A stretch of DNA of 64,000 nucleotides, taken from assembly GCF_014204715.1 (NCBI RefSeq), contig NZ_JACHLY010000001.1, forward strand, positions 2,263,001 through 2,327,000, given 5' to 3'. A program made the translations under genes and the position numbers. Origin of the DNA: Streptomonospora salina. GTDB lineage: Bacteria > Actinomycetota > Actinomycetes > Streptosporangiales > Streptosporangiaceae. Shown one piece after another: positions 9,023-16,660 of the stretch (within the stretch, counting starts at the first letter, position 1; each line of letters begins with the position of its first letter). Below the pieces are notes generated by a model. It searched no databases. It was not told where the DNA came from and worked only from the letters and a program-made list of their open reading frames with translations.

Positions 9023-9365
9023 TCGGTGCGCCGGAACCCTCGGTTCCGCCGCGCACTCGCACCACTATAGCGCCCTTCGCGAGTGCTCCGCACCCGAAAG
9101 GTCCGCCGCACCCGATCCCCCGCGACCCGAATCCCCCTGCACGCCCGGCCGGACGGCGCTCGCCCCGCAGCGGTGTGTCCGACGTCTCCACCCGGCCGGC
9201 GCGGACGGCGGCGGGACTCCCGCATCCCGGCGGCGGCGCGCGACCGCCGCCGGGGGCTACAGTGCGGGCAGGGGGACCGCCGCGGCCGGCGGCCCGCTCG
9301 GATTGTCAGCGTAGGAGGCAGCACCGCCGACGACCGGCATTCGGCGGCGGCCGGAGGGATCGCAC
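9023..9365. other. Intergenic region with the tRNA-Asp promoter
   Basis: No gene seen in 343 bp. On the minus strand a TATAGT hexamer (RC of 9064-9069) lies about 45 bp upstream of tRNA-Asp and fits a -10 box. On the plus strand the last 30 bp carry a GGAGGGATC ribosome binding site for the S4 protein gene. Confidence 0.4.
9064..9069 (-). promoter_or_regulatory. Probable -10 box of tRNA-Asp copy 1
   Basis: TATAGT on the minus strand, about 45 bp upstream of the tRNA 5' end, in the only AT-rich spot of the spacer. A matching -35 is not obvious. Confidence 0.35.
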
Positions 9366-9812
9366 GTGAACGACCCGGAGCCCAGCACCGAACCAGCCCA
9401 GCACGACGACTCCGCGGCGCAGTCCGACCCCAGGATGCCGCCGGCGCACACCAGCGGACGCGTGGACCGCTGGGTGTGGGCGGTGCGCCTGGCCAAGACC
9501 CGCGCCGACGCCGCCCAGGCGTGCCGCGGCGGGCACGTGCGCGTCAACGACCGGCCCGCCAAGCCGGCGACGGCCGTCCGCGAAGGCGACGAGGTGCAGG
9601 TGCGGCTGAACGGGGTGACCCGCGTCGTCGACGTGACCAGGGTCATCGACAAGCGCGTGGGCGCCCAGGTCGCCCGCCGCTGCTACACCGACCGCAGCCC
9701 CGAGCCCACGCCCCAGCCGCGAGGCGCGGTCCTGCGCCGCGACAAGGGTGCGGGCCGTCCCACCAAGCGCGACCGGCGCCAGATCGAACAGCTGCGCCGC
9801 GAAGGGCTCTGA
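9366..9812 (+). CDS. S4-domain RNA-binding protein (Hsp15/RqcP type)
   Basis: 148 residues from a GTG start with a clear upstream GGAGG. After a 30-residue acidic leader comes a canonical S4 RNA-binding domain, GRVDRWVWAVRLAKTRADAA, followed by CRGGHVRVNDRPAKPATAV and a beta strand GDEVQVRL. The tail is basic and ends RPTKRDRRQIEQLRREGL, as in Hsp15 and RqcP homologues. Family members bind 50S subunits carrying stalled peptidyl-tRNA and act in ribosome recycling or quality control. The function here is inferred from the fold; other S4 proteins with this layout have unknown roles. Confidence 0.88.
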   Translation: MNDPEPSTEPAQHDDSAAQSDPRMPPAHTSGRVDRWVWAVRLAKTRADAAQACRGGHVRVNDRPAKPATAVREGDEVQVRLNGVTRVVDVTRVIDKRVGAQVARRCYTDRSPEPTPQPRGAVLRRDKGAGRPTKRDRRQIEQLRREGL

Positions 9813-9846
9813 CGGACTGTCGGGCGTCGGCGGATCGGACACCGCG

Positions 9847-10086
9847 TCATTCCGCTTCGCCGTCGCGCCGGGACCGCGAGTCATCGGAGGCGTCGCTGCC
9901 GGTGCGGTCCCGGCGCCTGCGCGACATCCCGCGGAACACCCACGCGGCGTCGAGCATCGCCAGGCACACCAGCCCCCATGCGACGGTCGCGAAGCTCCAG
10001 CCGTCGGCGCTCGCGATGGCGGCGCAGACGGCGCCTGCGATCACCGCGCACAGCAGCGCCACCCACACCGTCCAGCGCCCGATCAC
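9847..10086 (-). CDS. Small two-helix membrane protein, function unknown
   Basis: 79 residues: MIGRWTVWVALLCAVIAG opens the first hydrophobic segment, a short polar turn, a second segment (VAWGLVCLAMLDAAWVF), then a very basic and acidic tail rich in Arg and Asp. I do not recognise a family. It is convergent with the S4 gene (35 bp between stops). Coding bias and the well-formed hairpin of transmembrane segments support a real gene, with moderate confidence. Confidence 0.55.
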   Translation of the reverse strand: MIGRWTVWVALLCAVIAGAVCAAIASADGWSFATVAWGLVCLAMLDAAWVFRGMSRRRRDRTGSDASDDSRSRRDGEAE

Positions 10087-10393
10087 CCGGAACCCTCCTC
10101 CTCCGCTTGCGGCACAGCCGATCGCCCGTGTCCCGGCGGGCAGGAACGGGGCGTTCGCGCCTCTTCCGCCCGTCGAGCGCAGCGACCGCTCCGACCACCC
10201 GCGGCGGTCGCCGTCCGATGGAGGCTACCGGGCGCCGACGCCCCCGGCCGGCGGCGGTCCCCCGCCGCGGTCGGGAACCTCCGAGACGGAACCCGCCGCC
10301 TTCGGAGCCGGTCCGTCCGCCGCCACGGCCGCGCCGACACCGAAAAAAGCCCGGCGCCTCTTCGGCTCCGGGCTTCTTCGCTGTTCAGACGAG

Positions 10394-10441
10394 GTGGCCA
10401 GGGACGGGGTCGAACCGCCGACCTTCCGCTTTTCAGGCGGA
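10394..10441. repeat. attL: 3' half of tRNA-Phe left by integration
   Basis: 48 bp identical to 20124-20171, covering tRNA-Phe from the anticodon loop to the 3' end. Similarity extends outward to 10343 (99 bp in all, four mismatches near 10384-10393) and so includes a copy of the tRNA terminator hairpin (10343-10378, with a T-run on the minus strand). Confidence 0.92.
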
Positions 10442-10510
10442 ACAACCGCCCTGATCACCCGTGACAGCCGTCTTCGGGTAGAGGCTACCGGCCGTGCGTG
10501 GGTGGGGGTG

Positions 10511-10541
10511 GTTGCTGCCGTTGCTGTCACGGTTGCTGTCA
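10511..10541. promoter_or_regulatory. Left integrase arm-type repeats
   Basis: Three tandem copies of a GTTGCTG word, two of them GTTGCTGTCA; the pair GTTGCTGTCA-CG-GTTGCTGTCA is repeated exactly at 20052-20073 inside the other end. Paired short repeats inside both ends of a tyrosine-recombinase element are the usual pattern of arm-type Int (or Xis) binding sites. Function is inferred. Confidence 0.6.
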
Positions 10542-10871
10542 GACGGCGGGCCTTCCGACCTGCCCAGCGGACGGCGGCAGGTGGGGCACCGACCGGAGCG
10601 GATGACGCCGCAGCCCCCTCCCCCGCCATCCATCCGGCAACCACAGTGGCGAGCGACCACGGTCCCGGTCCGAGGTGCTTGGTCGCGCTGGTGCCGGCAA
10701 CCAGAGACAGGCAGGGTCGCGCGACCGAGTGCCTCGGGACCGAGAACGTCATCAACCCGAGTTCTACCAAAAGGCAACGGCTTGTCGACGCGGAGCGTCA
10801 CCATGGGCACGGTGCCCTTCGTTGCCCTGCGGGAAGGGTCGGCCTGGCATGCGCGAGAGAACCCGACGGCG

Positions 10872-10926
10872 GCTGTGGGCGTGCTCGGGACCGGGCGCCA
10901 GCCCGCAGCCCGAGCACGCCCACAGC
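10872..10926 (-). terminator. Terminator after the membrane cargo gene
   Basis: Perfect 18-bp inverted repeat (arms 10872-10889 and 10909-10926) with a 19-nt loop, about 50 bp past the stop codon of the gene that ends at 10974 on this strand. Otherwise 10442-10973 holds only the arm repeats and no credible gene. Confidence 0.6.
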
Positions 10927-10973
10927 AAGCCGCAGCGACGGCGCGCAGCGCCGACGCCTTGATTCCGTACAGC

Positions 10974-12059
10974 TCAATTCGGCAACTCTTGATCAGATTC
11001 AGACACGGGGGTTTCTTGACCCGAGTTGCTAGGATGCCTTGTTTTCGACTCAGAAAAGTAATGCAGGAGTCGCGCAAACGTATCAGCCGAATCGTGATCA
11101 TGGACTTCAAGGTACGCTTGAGCGTCTCCCCGAATAGACTCATCAAGGTGTAGCATTTCATGCAGAGCATCGTCCACTTCCTCAAAGAACCCTCGCTGCT
11201 GTAGCGCCCAAACAAAGGAGCCAATCCACTGCCCTTCATTTTCGGGTCGAATGCGTGGCGCAAGATTATCAAGAAAGTCGGCGACAGCTTGAGCAACGGG
11301 GATTGTTATATAATCCAAGTATGCAGCGTTAGCCAGGATATTGTATGCCGACCGCGATTGCGCAGTTGATTGGACCAACAGGACTGCACACATAGCTCCA
11401 GTAATAATGATTACCCACGGACGTCCATTCAGAGGAACAACGAAGGACAGAAAAACGAGTGCCGGAACGATACCCATTCGAAGCTCAGCCTCATTTTTTG
11501 CTCGATCATAATCCTGGTATTGAGTAGGTGCCACCTCAGACAACTGCGGGGCACCGTACGGAAGGTCATTAACTGCTCGCTCCACGGGAAACATGAGCGA
11601 AGCCCCCGCGGGCACTCCTGCCTTACTTAGAGTTCTAGTTACGGAATCTATCACCATCCCCCTCGCCTGTACACTAGCCGGCCGAGAAACCCTTTCCAAC
11701 CTATCCAACGAGAAGAATAGTCTCCGAATTATGTGCCGAGACGTTGCTTTCGCCATTCGCGAAATGAAGTTCTGCAGGCATCGCCTTGCAAAGGACATGA
11801 CTCCTTGCAATGCAGGCGTAAGCATTCCGGTCGCGAGGTTTCCAAGAAGATACGCAAGACTCGCCGCCACCGGAAGAAGAAGAGCCGAGTACCAATTCTC
11901 TGGAATACCCAGAAGAACATCTAGCGTCGGGCCATCTTGGACTAATGATGACTTATAGGGAGCCAGAACAAGCACGACATTCAGGAGCCAAACAAACCCA
12001 ACAAGGACAGGCGTTCTAAGTTCTCTTAACCCTGGAACCAAGGAACCAAATATAGCCAT
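10974..12059 (-). CDS. GC-poor membrane protein of unknown function (element cargo)
   Basis: 361 residues. Two hydrophobic segments near the N-terminus (LVGFVWLLNVVLVLA and ALLLPVAASLAYLLGNLATG), a 130-residue mostly polar, basic region, two more segments near 215-250 (VPALVFLSFVVPL and VIIITGAMCAVLL), then an acidic cytosolic-looking tail rich in His, Glu and Asp. I recognise no family. By eye the gene is close to 50% GC with AT-rich codons, very unlike the ~70% GC around it, so it came from a different donor than the element backbone. It is alone between attL and the regulatory genes, followed by its own terminator. This position and composition fit an accessory gene such as phage defence, entry exclusion or immunity, but nothing in the protein proves it. 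Confidence 0.75.
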   Translation of the reverse strand: MAIFGSLVPGLRELRTPVLVGFVWLLNVVLVLAPYKSSLVQDGPTLDVLLGIPENWYSALLLPVAASLAYLLGNLATGMLTPALQGVMSFARRCLQNFISRMAKATSRHIIRRLFFSLDRLERVSRPASVQARGMVIDSVTRTLSKAGVPAGASLMFPVERAVNDLPYGAPQLSEVAPTQYQDYDRAKNEAELRMGIVPALVFLSFVVPLNGRPWVIIITGAMCAVLLVQSTAQSRSAYNILANAAYLDYITIPVAQAVADFLDNLAPRIRPENEGQWIGSFVWALQQRGFFEEVDDALHEMLHLDESIRGDAQAYLEVHDHDSADTFARLLHYFSESKTRHPSNSGQETPVSESDQELPN

Positions 12060-12186
12060 TCTGGTAATTCAATCTTCAACATGAGCGTGCTGAATTTGAC
12101 ATTAACCACACGGTCGGCGTGCGTTTCAGGGATTAGACTATCCGCGATCGTTGTAGCCTGCTGCGCGATCTGGCCTTTTCCGCTTC

Positions 12187-12606
12187 CTAGCGGCACTTCA
12201 CAACGCACCACGTCATACGCTCGGCCGGTCCGCCTTGGCTGCCCCAGCTCTTGGCGACCGCGTTCACGAGGGTCAGCCCGCGCCCGCGGTCGGTGTCGGG
12301 CTTGAAGTCCTCCATGTAGGGCGTGCTGGACGTGGTGCCGGCGTCGTGGACGGTGATCAGGACACCCTCGTCGGCCGTGTGCTCAAGCATGACGAGGAAG
12401 CCGGTGGTCCAGGTGCCCGATTCGGTGTGCTGGATGGCGTTGGTGGCGAGTTCGCTGGCGACGAGGACGGCGTCGTCGGCTTGGGGGCAGTCGGCCAGTC
12501 GGTTCGTGATGAACCGGCGCACGTCCCGCACGGAGGAGGGGCTTCCGGGGAACCAGCGGCAGGCGGCGACGCGGGTCCGGTCGGCGTCGTTGGGGTGGAG
12601 GGTCAT
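12187..12606 (-). CDS. RsbW-like ATP-binding protein (anti-sigma-type HATPase)
   Basis: 139 residues with a HATPase_c_2 fold: a leading strand FPGSPSSVRDVRRFI, the N box ELATNAIQHT, a middle strand GVLITVHDAG (D of the G1 box) and the GRGLTLVNAVA lid and G2 region. Many actinobacterial regulators of this type are small kinase-like proteins that hold sigma factors or phosphorylate anti-sigma antagonists. The target is unknown. The ATG at 12604-12606 follows GAGGTGAGG; an in-frame GTG three codons upstream lies inside this ribosome binding site. It is divergent from the ABM-XRE operon, and the 156-bp spacer holds GTAC palindromes. Such genes are common on actinomycete plasmids and AICEs. Confidence 0.82.
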   Translation of the reverse strand: MTLHPNDADRTRVAACRWFPGSPSSVRDVRRFITNRLADCPQADDAVLVASELATNAIQHTESGTWTTGFLVMLEHTADEGVLITVHDAGTTSSTPYMEDFKPDTDRGRGLTLVNAVAKSWGSQGGPAERMTWCVVKCR

Positions 12607-12659
12607 ACGCCTCACCTCAGTGAGTTCGGCACCTCACAAGACAGTGAGCTGCATGTCTA

Positions 12660-12672
12660 GTACTATAAGTAC
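12660..12672. promoter_or_regulatory. Palindrome in the divergent promoter (likely XRE operator)
   Basis: Perfect palindrome GTACT-ATA-AGTAC, followed by further GTAC words at 12680-12683 and 12696-12699. Related CTAGTACTT and AAAGTACGG words recur at 14286-14319 after the XRE gene. Together they suggest binding sites of the element's own XRE regulator. Confidence 0.5.
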
Positions 12673-12762
12673 GGCTACCGTACATTAGGTGCCTGGTACT
12701 TGCACTACGTTTGGAAGACAATTAGTGCGACTAGTGATGTCGACGTGAGGTGAGGAGACGCC

Positions 12763-13071
12763 ATGTTCGGACTGGCGGTGCGGTTCACGCTGAAGGACGA
12801 GGAGAGCGCGTCAGGCTTCGATGCGCTGGTGGCGGAGACGCTTCCGCAGATCCGCGAGGGTGAACCGGGCACCCTCGTCTACGCGGTGCACCGGGTGGAG
12901 GACAAGCCGCTTGAGCGGTACTTCTACGAGCTGTACCGCGACCGGGCCGCCTTCGACGCCCACGAGCAGCAGCCGCATGTGAAGCGGTTCCTCGACGCGC
13001 GCGGCCAGTACCTCGCATCCGTCGAAGTCGACTTCCTGACGGTGCAGGACGCCAAGGGAGTTACCGGGTGA
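12763..13071 (+). CDS. Antibiotic-biosynthesis-monooxygenase (ABM) domain protein
   Basis: 102 residues forming one ferredoxin-like ABM domain: FGLAVRFTLKDEESASGFDA, then LPQIREGEPGTLVYAVHRV, the RYFYELYRDRAAFDAHEQQP signature and VKRFLDARGQYL. Small ABM proteins include quinol monooxygenases (YgiN) and heme-degrading enzymes; there is no cofactor motif to decide. Good ribosome binding site (GAGGAG). The stop codon overlaps the GTG start of the XRE gene by four bases, so the two are translationally coupled. This ABM-XRE pairing on an AICE suggests an accessory or redox-sensing role, which is inference. Confidence 0.8.
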   Translation: MFGLAVRFTLKDEESASGFDALVAETLPQIREGEPGTLVYAVHRVEDKPLERYFYELYRDRAAFDAHEQQPHVKRFLDARGQYLASVEVDFLTVQDAKGVTG

Positions 13072-14276
13072 GCAACGAGTATCAGAAGGCGCTCGGGCGC
13101 AAGATCGCCCAGCACCGCAAGCGCCGCGGACTCTCCCAACGGGAGTTCGCCGGCCTCGTCGACCGCTCGGAAGCCTGGGTCTCCCAGGTCGAGCGGGGTG
13201 TCCGCCGGATCGATCGCATGTCGGTTCTGGAAGGCGTCGCAGACGTCCTCGAAGTGCCGCTCTCCGAGTTGGCCGCCGAGTCGCCGATCGTCGCCTCGAC
13301 CTCCGACGAGGCTCCCGGCAGTAGTCGCCTGCGCTTGGTCTTGAGCCGCGCTCATGCGCTGAGCGCGATCCTCGGCAACGGCGGCGCCACCCCTGACGTG
13401 GACGATCTGCGCCGGCGGACCGAGCAGGCGTGGACCCTGACGCACGCAAGCCAGTACATGGAGTTGACGGAACTCCTGGAAGCGCTGATCCCGGGTCTGG
13501 AGACCGCCGCGCGCTCAGTGCCCAACGGTGAGCGCTTGCCGCTGTTCCGCCTGCTCAATTCCACCTATCAGGCATGCTCGTCAGCGTTGACCAAGCTGGG
13601 CGAGTACGAGGCGGCGTGGATCGCCGCTGATCGGGCGATAACAGCGGCCGAACGGGCGGATGATCCGCTGCTGATGGCCGCCGGTGAGTTCCGGCTGTGC
13701 CTGACCTTCCAGGGGTCGGGCTACTACGAGCAGGTGGAAGCGACCGCGGGCACCTCGTGCGAAGCGCTGTCGAACCTCGCCGAGCAGGGGGACAACGAGG
13801 CCATGTCCCTCGTCGGGGCGCTGACCCTGCAACGCGCCGTCGCTGCGGCTCGGCGCAACGAGGCCACCGCCGCCTATCGCCACATCGCGTATGCGCGCTC
13901 GGTCGCCGAGCGCTTGGAGGGCGACCGCAACGACTACAACACCGAGTTCGGGCCGACCAACGTCGCGCTTCACGAGGTCGGGGTCGCTGTGGAGCTCGGG
14001 GACGCCGGTGTCGCCCTGCGGGCCGCGGACGGGGTCGACGCGTCCGGGCTGTCCTCCGAGCGCCAAGGGCGGTTCCTGATCGACGTGGCGCGCGCACATC
14101 TTCAGCGCCGCAGCGCCGATAGCGCCGTCTCGGCGCTGGAACGGGCTGAGCGGATCACACCTGAGCAGGTGCGTAGTCATCCGCTGGTGCGCCAAGCACT
14201 CGGTGACCTGCTGACGGTTCAGGACCCTCCGGGGCCGGCCCTGCAAAGTCTCGCCAGACGTGCGGGCGCACTCTGA
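13068..14276 (+). CDS. XRE-family regulator with TPR-like C-terminal domain
   Basis: 402 residues. Residues 7-65 form an HTH_XRE domain (LGRKIAQHRKRRGLSQREFA, then SEAWVSQVERGVRRI). The rest is alpha-helical with repeated A-x-x-A-x-x-x-A patterns (for example GEYEAAWIAADRAITAAERA and RRNEATAAYRHIAYARSVAE), like the TPR-containing XRE regulators of actinomycete plasmids and development genes. It probably senses a small molecule or peptide and controls transfer or excision functions. The GTG start overlaps the ABM stop codon. GTAC-rich palindromes lie both upstream of the operon and just downstream before the transfer genes, so it may regulate itself and the pra-tra block. Confidence 0.85.
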   Translation: MSNEYQKALGRKIAQHRKRRGLSQREFAGLVDRSEAWVSQVERGVRRIDRMSVLEGVADVLEVPLSELAAESPIVASTSDEAPGSSRLRLVLSRAHALSAILGNGGATPDVDDLRRRTEQAWTLTHASQYMELTELLEALIPGLETAARSVPNGERLPLFRLLNSTYQACSSALTKLGEYEAAWIAADRAITAAERADDPLLMAAGEFRLCLTFQGSGYYEQVEATAGTSCEALSNLAEQGDNEAMSLVGALTLQRAVAAARRNEATAAYRHIAYARSVAERLEGDRNDYNTEFGPTNVALHEVGVAVELGDAGVALRAADGVDASGLSSERQGRFLIDVARAHLQRRSADSAVSALERAERITPEQVRSHPLVRQALGDLLTVQDPPGPALQSLARRAGAL

Positions 14277-14278
14277 GT

Positions 14279-14322
14279 ACGAACTAGTACTTGAACTACT
14301 AGACACAACTAAAAGTACGGGT
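14279..14322 (+). promoter_or_regulatory. Promoter region with GTAC-type repeats
   Basis: Between the XRE stop codon and the hairpin lie three GTAC words (14279, 14287 and 14316) and the CTAGTACTT and CTACTAGA words that mimic the 12660-12672 palindrome. AT-rich compared with its surroundings. Likely operator and promoter of the pra-tra genes. Confidence 0.45.
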
Positions 14323-14323
14323 T

Positions 14324-14382
14324 AGCGTGTGGGTTGTCGCCGCTCGCCTTCCAGCTTTGGAAGGGGCGACAGCCCACACGCT
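14324..14382 (+). terminator. Long hairpin in the leader of the Pra-like gene
   Basis: Two 18-base arms (14324-14341 and 14365-14382) pair with one mismatch around a 23-nt loop that itself contains a small CTTCCAGCTTTGGAAG stem. It lies 45 bp before the next start codon. It could terminate the ABM-XRE transcript or act as a leader structure for the pra-tra transcript. Confidence 0.55.
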
Positions 14383-14426
14383 TTCGTATGTCCGGCCCGG
14401 TCACCGGGCTGTAGAGAGGTAGAGCC

Positions 14427-14858
14427 ATGGCGATTCAGGGTGCGCTGCCGGTGGAGTTCGGGACGGTGTTCCCGCACGGCGCTTACGCGCTGTCGGTGGA
14501 GGCGATCACCGACTTCGAGACCAAGCGTCCGCAGATGGACAAGAACACCGGGTTGCCGCTGTGGGCGGTGGACGTGATCGACGCCGATCCGGAAGCCCGG
14601 GGCAAGGCAAAGAGCGTGAAGGTGAAGGTGGCCGCCGAGCACTGCCCGACCCTGCCCGACGAGGTGCCCGGCCTGCCCTTCCGGCCCGTGGAGTTCGAGC
14701 AGATGTCGGTCATGCCCTACGTCGACGACTCCGGACGCCGGCCCCGCGTCGCCTACTCGCTGCGGGCGCGCGGCGTGAAGACCCCCGGCGGCGGTGGTTC
14801 CCGCAAGGCCCCGGCCGCTGCTGGTGCCGGTGGCTCCGGCGGTAAGGACGCGGGCTGA
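14427..14858 (+). CDS. Pra-like replication/integration/excision activator
   Basis: 143 residues. The first 110 (MAIQGALPVEFGTVFPHGAY, VDKN-type stretch MDKNTGLPLWAVDVIDADPE, then VPGLPFRPVEFEQMSVMPYV and RVAYSLRARGVK) match a protein family found next to tra in many Streptomyces AICEs and annotated as plasmid replication, integration and excision activator. The Gly/Ala/Lys-rich tail is variable. In pSAM2, Pra switches on rep-xis-int expression; that this protein does the same is by family association only. Ribosome binding site AGAGAGGTAG just upstream of the ATG. Confidence 0.7.
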   Translation: MAIQGALPVEFGTVFPHGAYALSVEAITDFETKRPQMDKNTGLPLWAVDVIDADPEARGKAKSVKVKVAAEHCPTLPDEVPGLPFRPVEFEQMSVMPYVDDSGRRPRVAYSLRARGVKTPGGGGSRKAPAAAGAGGSGGKDAG

Positions 14859-14966
14859 ACCTGCCCGCGCATGCAAGCGGGGCGGCCTGGTGCGCCAACA
14901 CCTTCGGCCGCCCCTTCAACCCTCCTGCGAGACCTGCGAAATCTCTGGAAGAGGTGTCTTCTCAGT

Positions 14967-15218
14967 ATGTCCGATCCGTCAACGCGGGTCAGCCCGCGCG
15001 AGATCGCCGAGTTCATGGACGCCGTGCGCGTCCACCGCAACACCGCTTTCAACACCGGGTGCCCGCACCCGGATGCGGCGCTGCTGGCCTGGAAGTCCTC
15101 CATCCTCGACCGGATCGCCGCCCAGACCGACGATCCCGGAACCCGCGCGGTGGCCGACGAGGCGCGCGCCGAGCTGGCCGCTGCCCGTACCGACGCCCAG
15201 ATCGGGGGTGGTCGGTGA
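14967..15218 (+). CDS. Small AICE protein of unknown function
   Basis: 83 residues (MSDPSTRVSPREIAEFMDAV, ending DEARAELAAARTDAQIGGGR). Mostly alpha-helical and soluble, with a W-K-S-S-I-L-D-R helix in the middle. I do not know a functional family; similar short proteins sit between pra and tra in AICEs. The ATG at 14967 follows GGAAGAGG. The stop codon overlaps the tra start (TGATG), so it is co-translated with the transfer protein and may help it. Confidence 0.7.
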   Translation: MSDPSTRVSPREIAEFMDAVRVHRNTAFNTGCPHPDAALLAWKSSILDRIAAQTDDPGTRAVADEARAELAAARTDAQIGGGR

Positions 15219-16660
15219 TGCTGCGCAGCTCCAAGGCGGGCGCCACCCAAGTCCAGCCCACCGCTCCGGTACCGGCGCAGACCATCCGCTTCAGTACACC
15301 CGTGGTCGAGACGCCCGGCATCGTCGTCGTGGCGGGTTGGGTGTGGCGGCTCCTGCGCCTGCTCGCGGTGCTGCCGGTCCGCTTTCCCGTGGCCGTCGCG
15401 ACTGTGGCGGCCTCTGCTCTCCTGGCCTACCTCATCGGCTGGTTCGGGCTGGCGGCAGCTTGGACGGTCGCCGATGTCGCCCTGTTGGTGTGGTGGCGAC
15501 GCTGGCCAGAGTCGTTCAAGACCCGTGTGGCGCGGCGGGTACTGGCTACGTGGCGGTGGCTGTGGGTCTACCGCCGCCACTGGCAACCCGTGCTCGTCGT
15601 CTCCGGGTTGGCCGAGTCGTACCTCGAACGGCAGTTCCTCCCGCAGATCCGGGGTGTCACCTGCTCGGCCTGGGCCGACCGGGTGCGGGTGAAGCTGGTG
15701 GCCGGCACCGCCCCGGCCGAGTTCGAACAGCGCGTCTCCGAGCTGGCGCACGGCTTCGGCGCTCCCTCGTGCCGCGTAGAAGTGCGTGGCCCGCGGGATC
15801 TGGTGTTGGAGTTCCCGCGCCGCGACATGCTCGCCGAGCGGATCGACGCGCTACCGGTCCCGGACTCGCCGGACGGCATCGACCTGGCCGCGCTGCCGGT
15901 CGGACGCTGTGAGGACGGGCAACCATGGAACCTGCGGCTGCACGGAACCCACGTCCTCACGGTCGGGGTGACCGGGGCCGGTAAAGGCTCGGTGCTGTGG
16001 TCGGCCATCCGCGCCATGACCCCGGCGATCACTGCGGGGTCGGCTGAGGTGTGGGCGATCGATCCCAAGCGGATGGAACTGTCCTACGGCCGCGCCCTGT
16101 TCGCCCACTACGCTGACGCGGCCGACGAGGCGGTGTCTCTTCTGGAAGACGCTGTCGGGGCGATGCAGGAGCGGGCCGAGCGCTACGCGGGTCGCAAACG
16201 TGTCCACGTCTCCTCAGTGCGGGATCCGTTCGTGGTGGTGGTCCTGGACGAGGTGGCGTTCCTGACCGCTTACCACCCCGAGCGCGACATCCGCCGGCGC
16301 GCCGAGAACGCCATCGCCACCCTCACTAGTCAGGGACGGTCGGTCGGGTTCTGCGTGCTGGCCGCACTCCAGGACCCCCGCAAGGAGGTGCTGAACCTCC
16401 GGAACCTGTTCCCGGACAAGGTCGCGCTCCGGCTGGACGAGGCAAGCCAGGTGGACATGGTCCTCGGGGACGGCGCACGGGATCGAGGGGCCAACGCTCA
16501 CCTCATCGATCCCGACCTTCCCGGTGTCGCGTTCGTGAAGCTGGAAGGATCGCCGGCCCCGGTGCGAGTGCGGGCCGCCTTCGTCACCGATGCCGACATC
16601 GACCACATGGCATCGCGCTACTCGGGTGCGTCCTCGGTCTCCGACGAGGTGGCGCGGTGA
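15218..16660 (+). CDS. FtsK/SpoIIIE-type DNA transfer ATPase (TraSA-like)
   Basis: 480 residues. Two N-terminal transmembrane segments (near 45-90), then an FtsK motor domain with Walker A GVTGAGKGS near residue 250 and Walker B VVVVLDEVAFL near 340, followed by GRSVGFCVLAALQDPRKEVL and LRNLFPDKVALRLDE, both typical of Tra/TraSA. In Streptomyces-type conjugation one hexameric membrane ATPase of this kind moves double-stranded element DNA into the recipient; no relaxase is needed. The shorter length compared with cell-division FtsK and the context fix the role. The ATG at 15218 overlaps the previous stop codon. An in-frame GTG at 15215 is also possible. Confidence 0.92.
   Translation: MLRSSKAGATQVQPTAPVPAQTIRFSTPVVETPGIVVVAGWVWRLLRLLAVLPVRFPVAVATVAASALLAYLIGWFGLAAAWTVADVALLVWWRRWPESFKTRVARRVLATWRWLWVYRRHWQPVLVVSGLAESYLERQFLPQIRGVTCSAWADRVRVKLVAGTAPAEFEQRVSELAHGFGAPSCRVEVRGPRDLVLEFPRRDMLAERIDALPVPDSPDGIDLAALPVGRCEDGQPWNLRLHGTHVLTVGVTGAGKGSVLWSAIRAMTPAITAGSAEVWAIDPKRMELSYGRALFAHYADAADEAVSLLEDAVGAMQERAERYAGRKRVHVSSVRDPFVVVVLDEVAFLTAYHPERDIRRRAENAIATLTSQGRSVGFCVLAALQDPRKEVLNLRNLFPDKVALRLDEASQVDMVLGDGARDRGANAHLIDPDLPGVAFVKLEGSPAPVRVRAAFVTDADIDHMASRYSGASSVSDEVAR

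Noticed and set aside
8892-9191. N-terminal extension of the AviRa-like protein
   Set aside because: It would translate straight through tRNA-Asp; similarity starts at the GTG at 8891.
10433-11296. Minus-strand 287-codon frame across the attL side
   Set aside because: Overlaps the terminator and the end of the real membrane gene in another frame; no protein-like domain.
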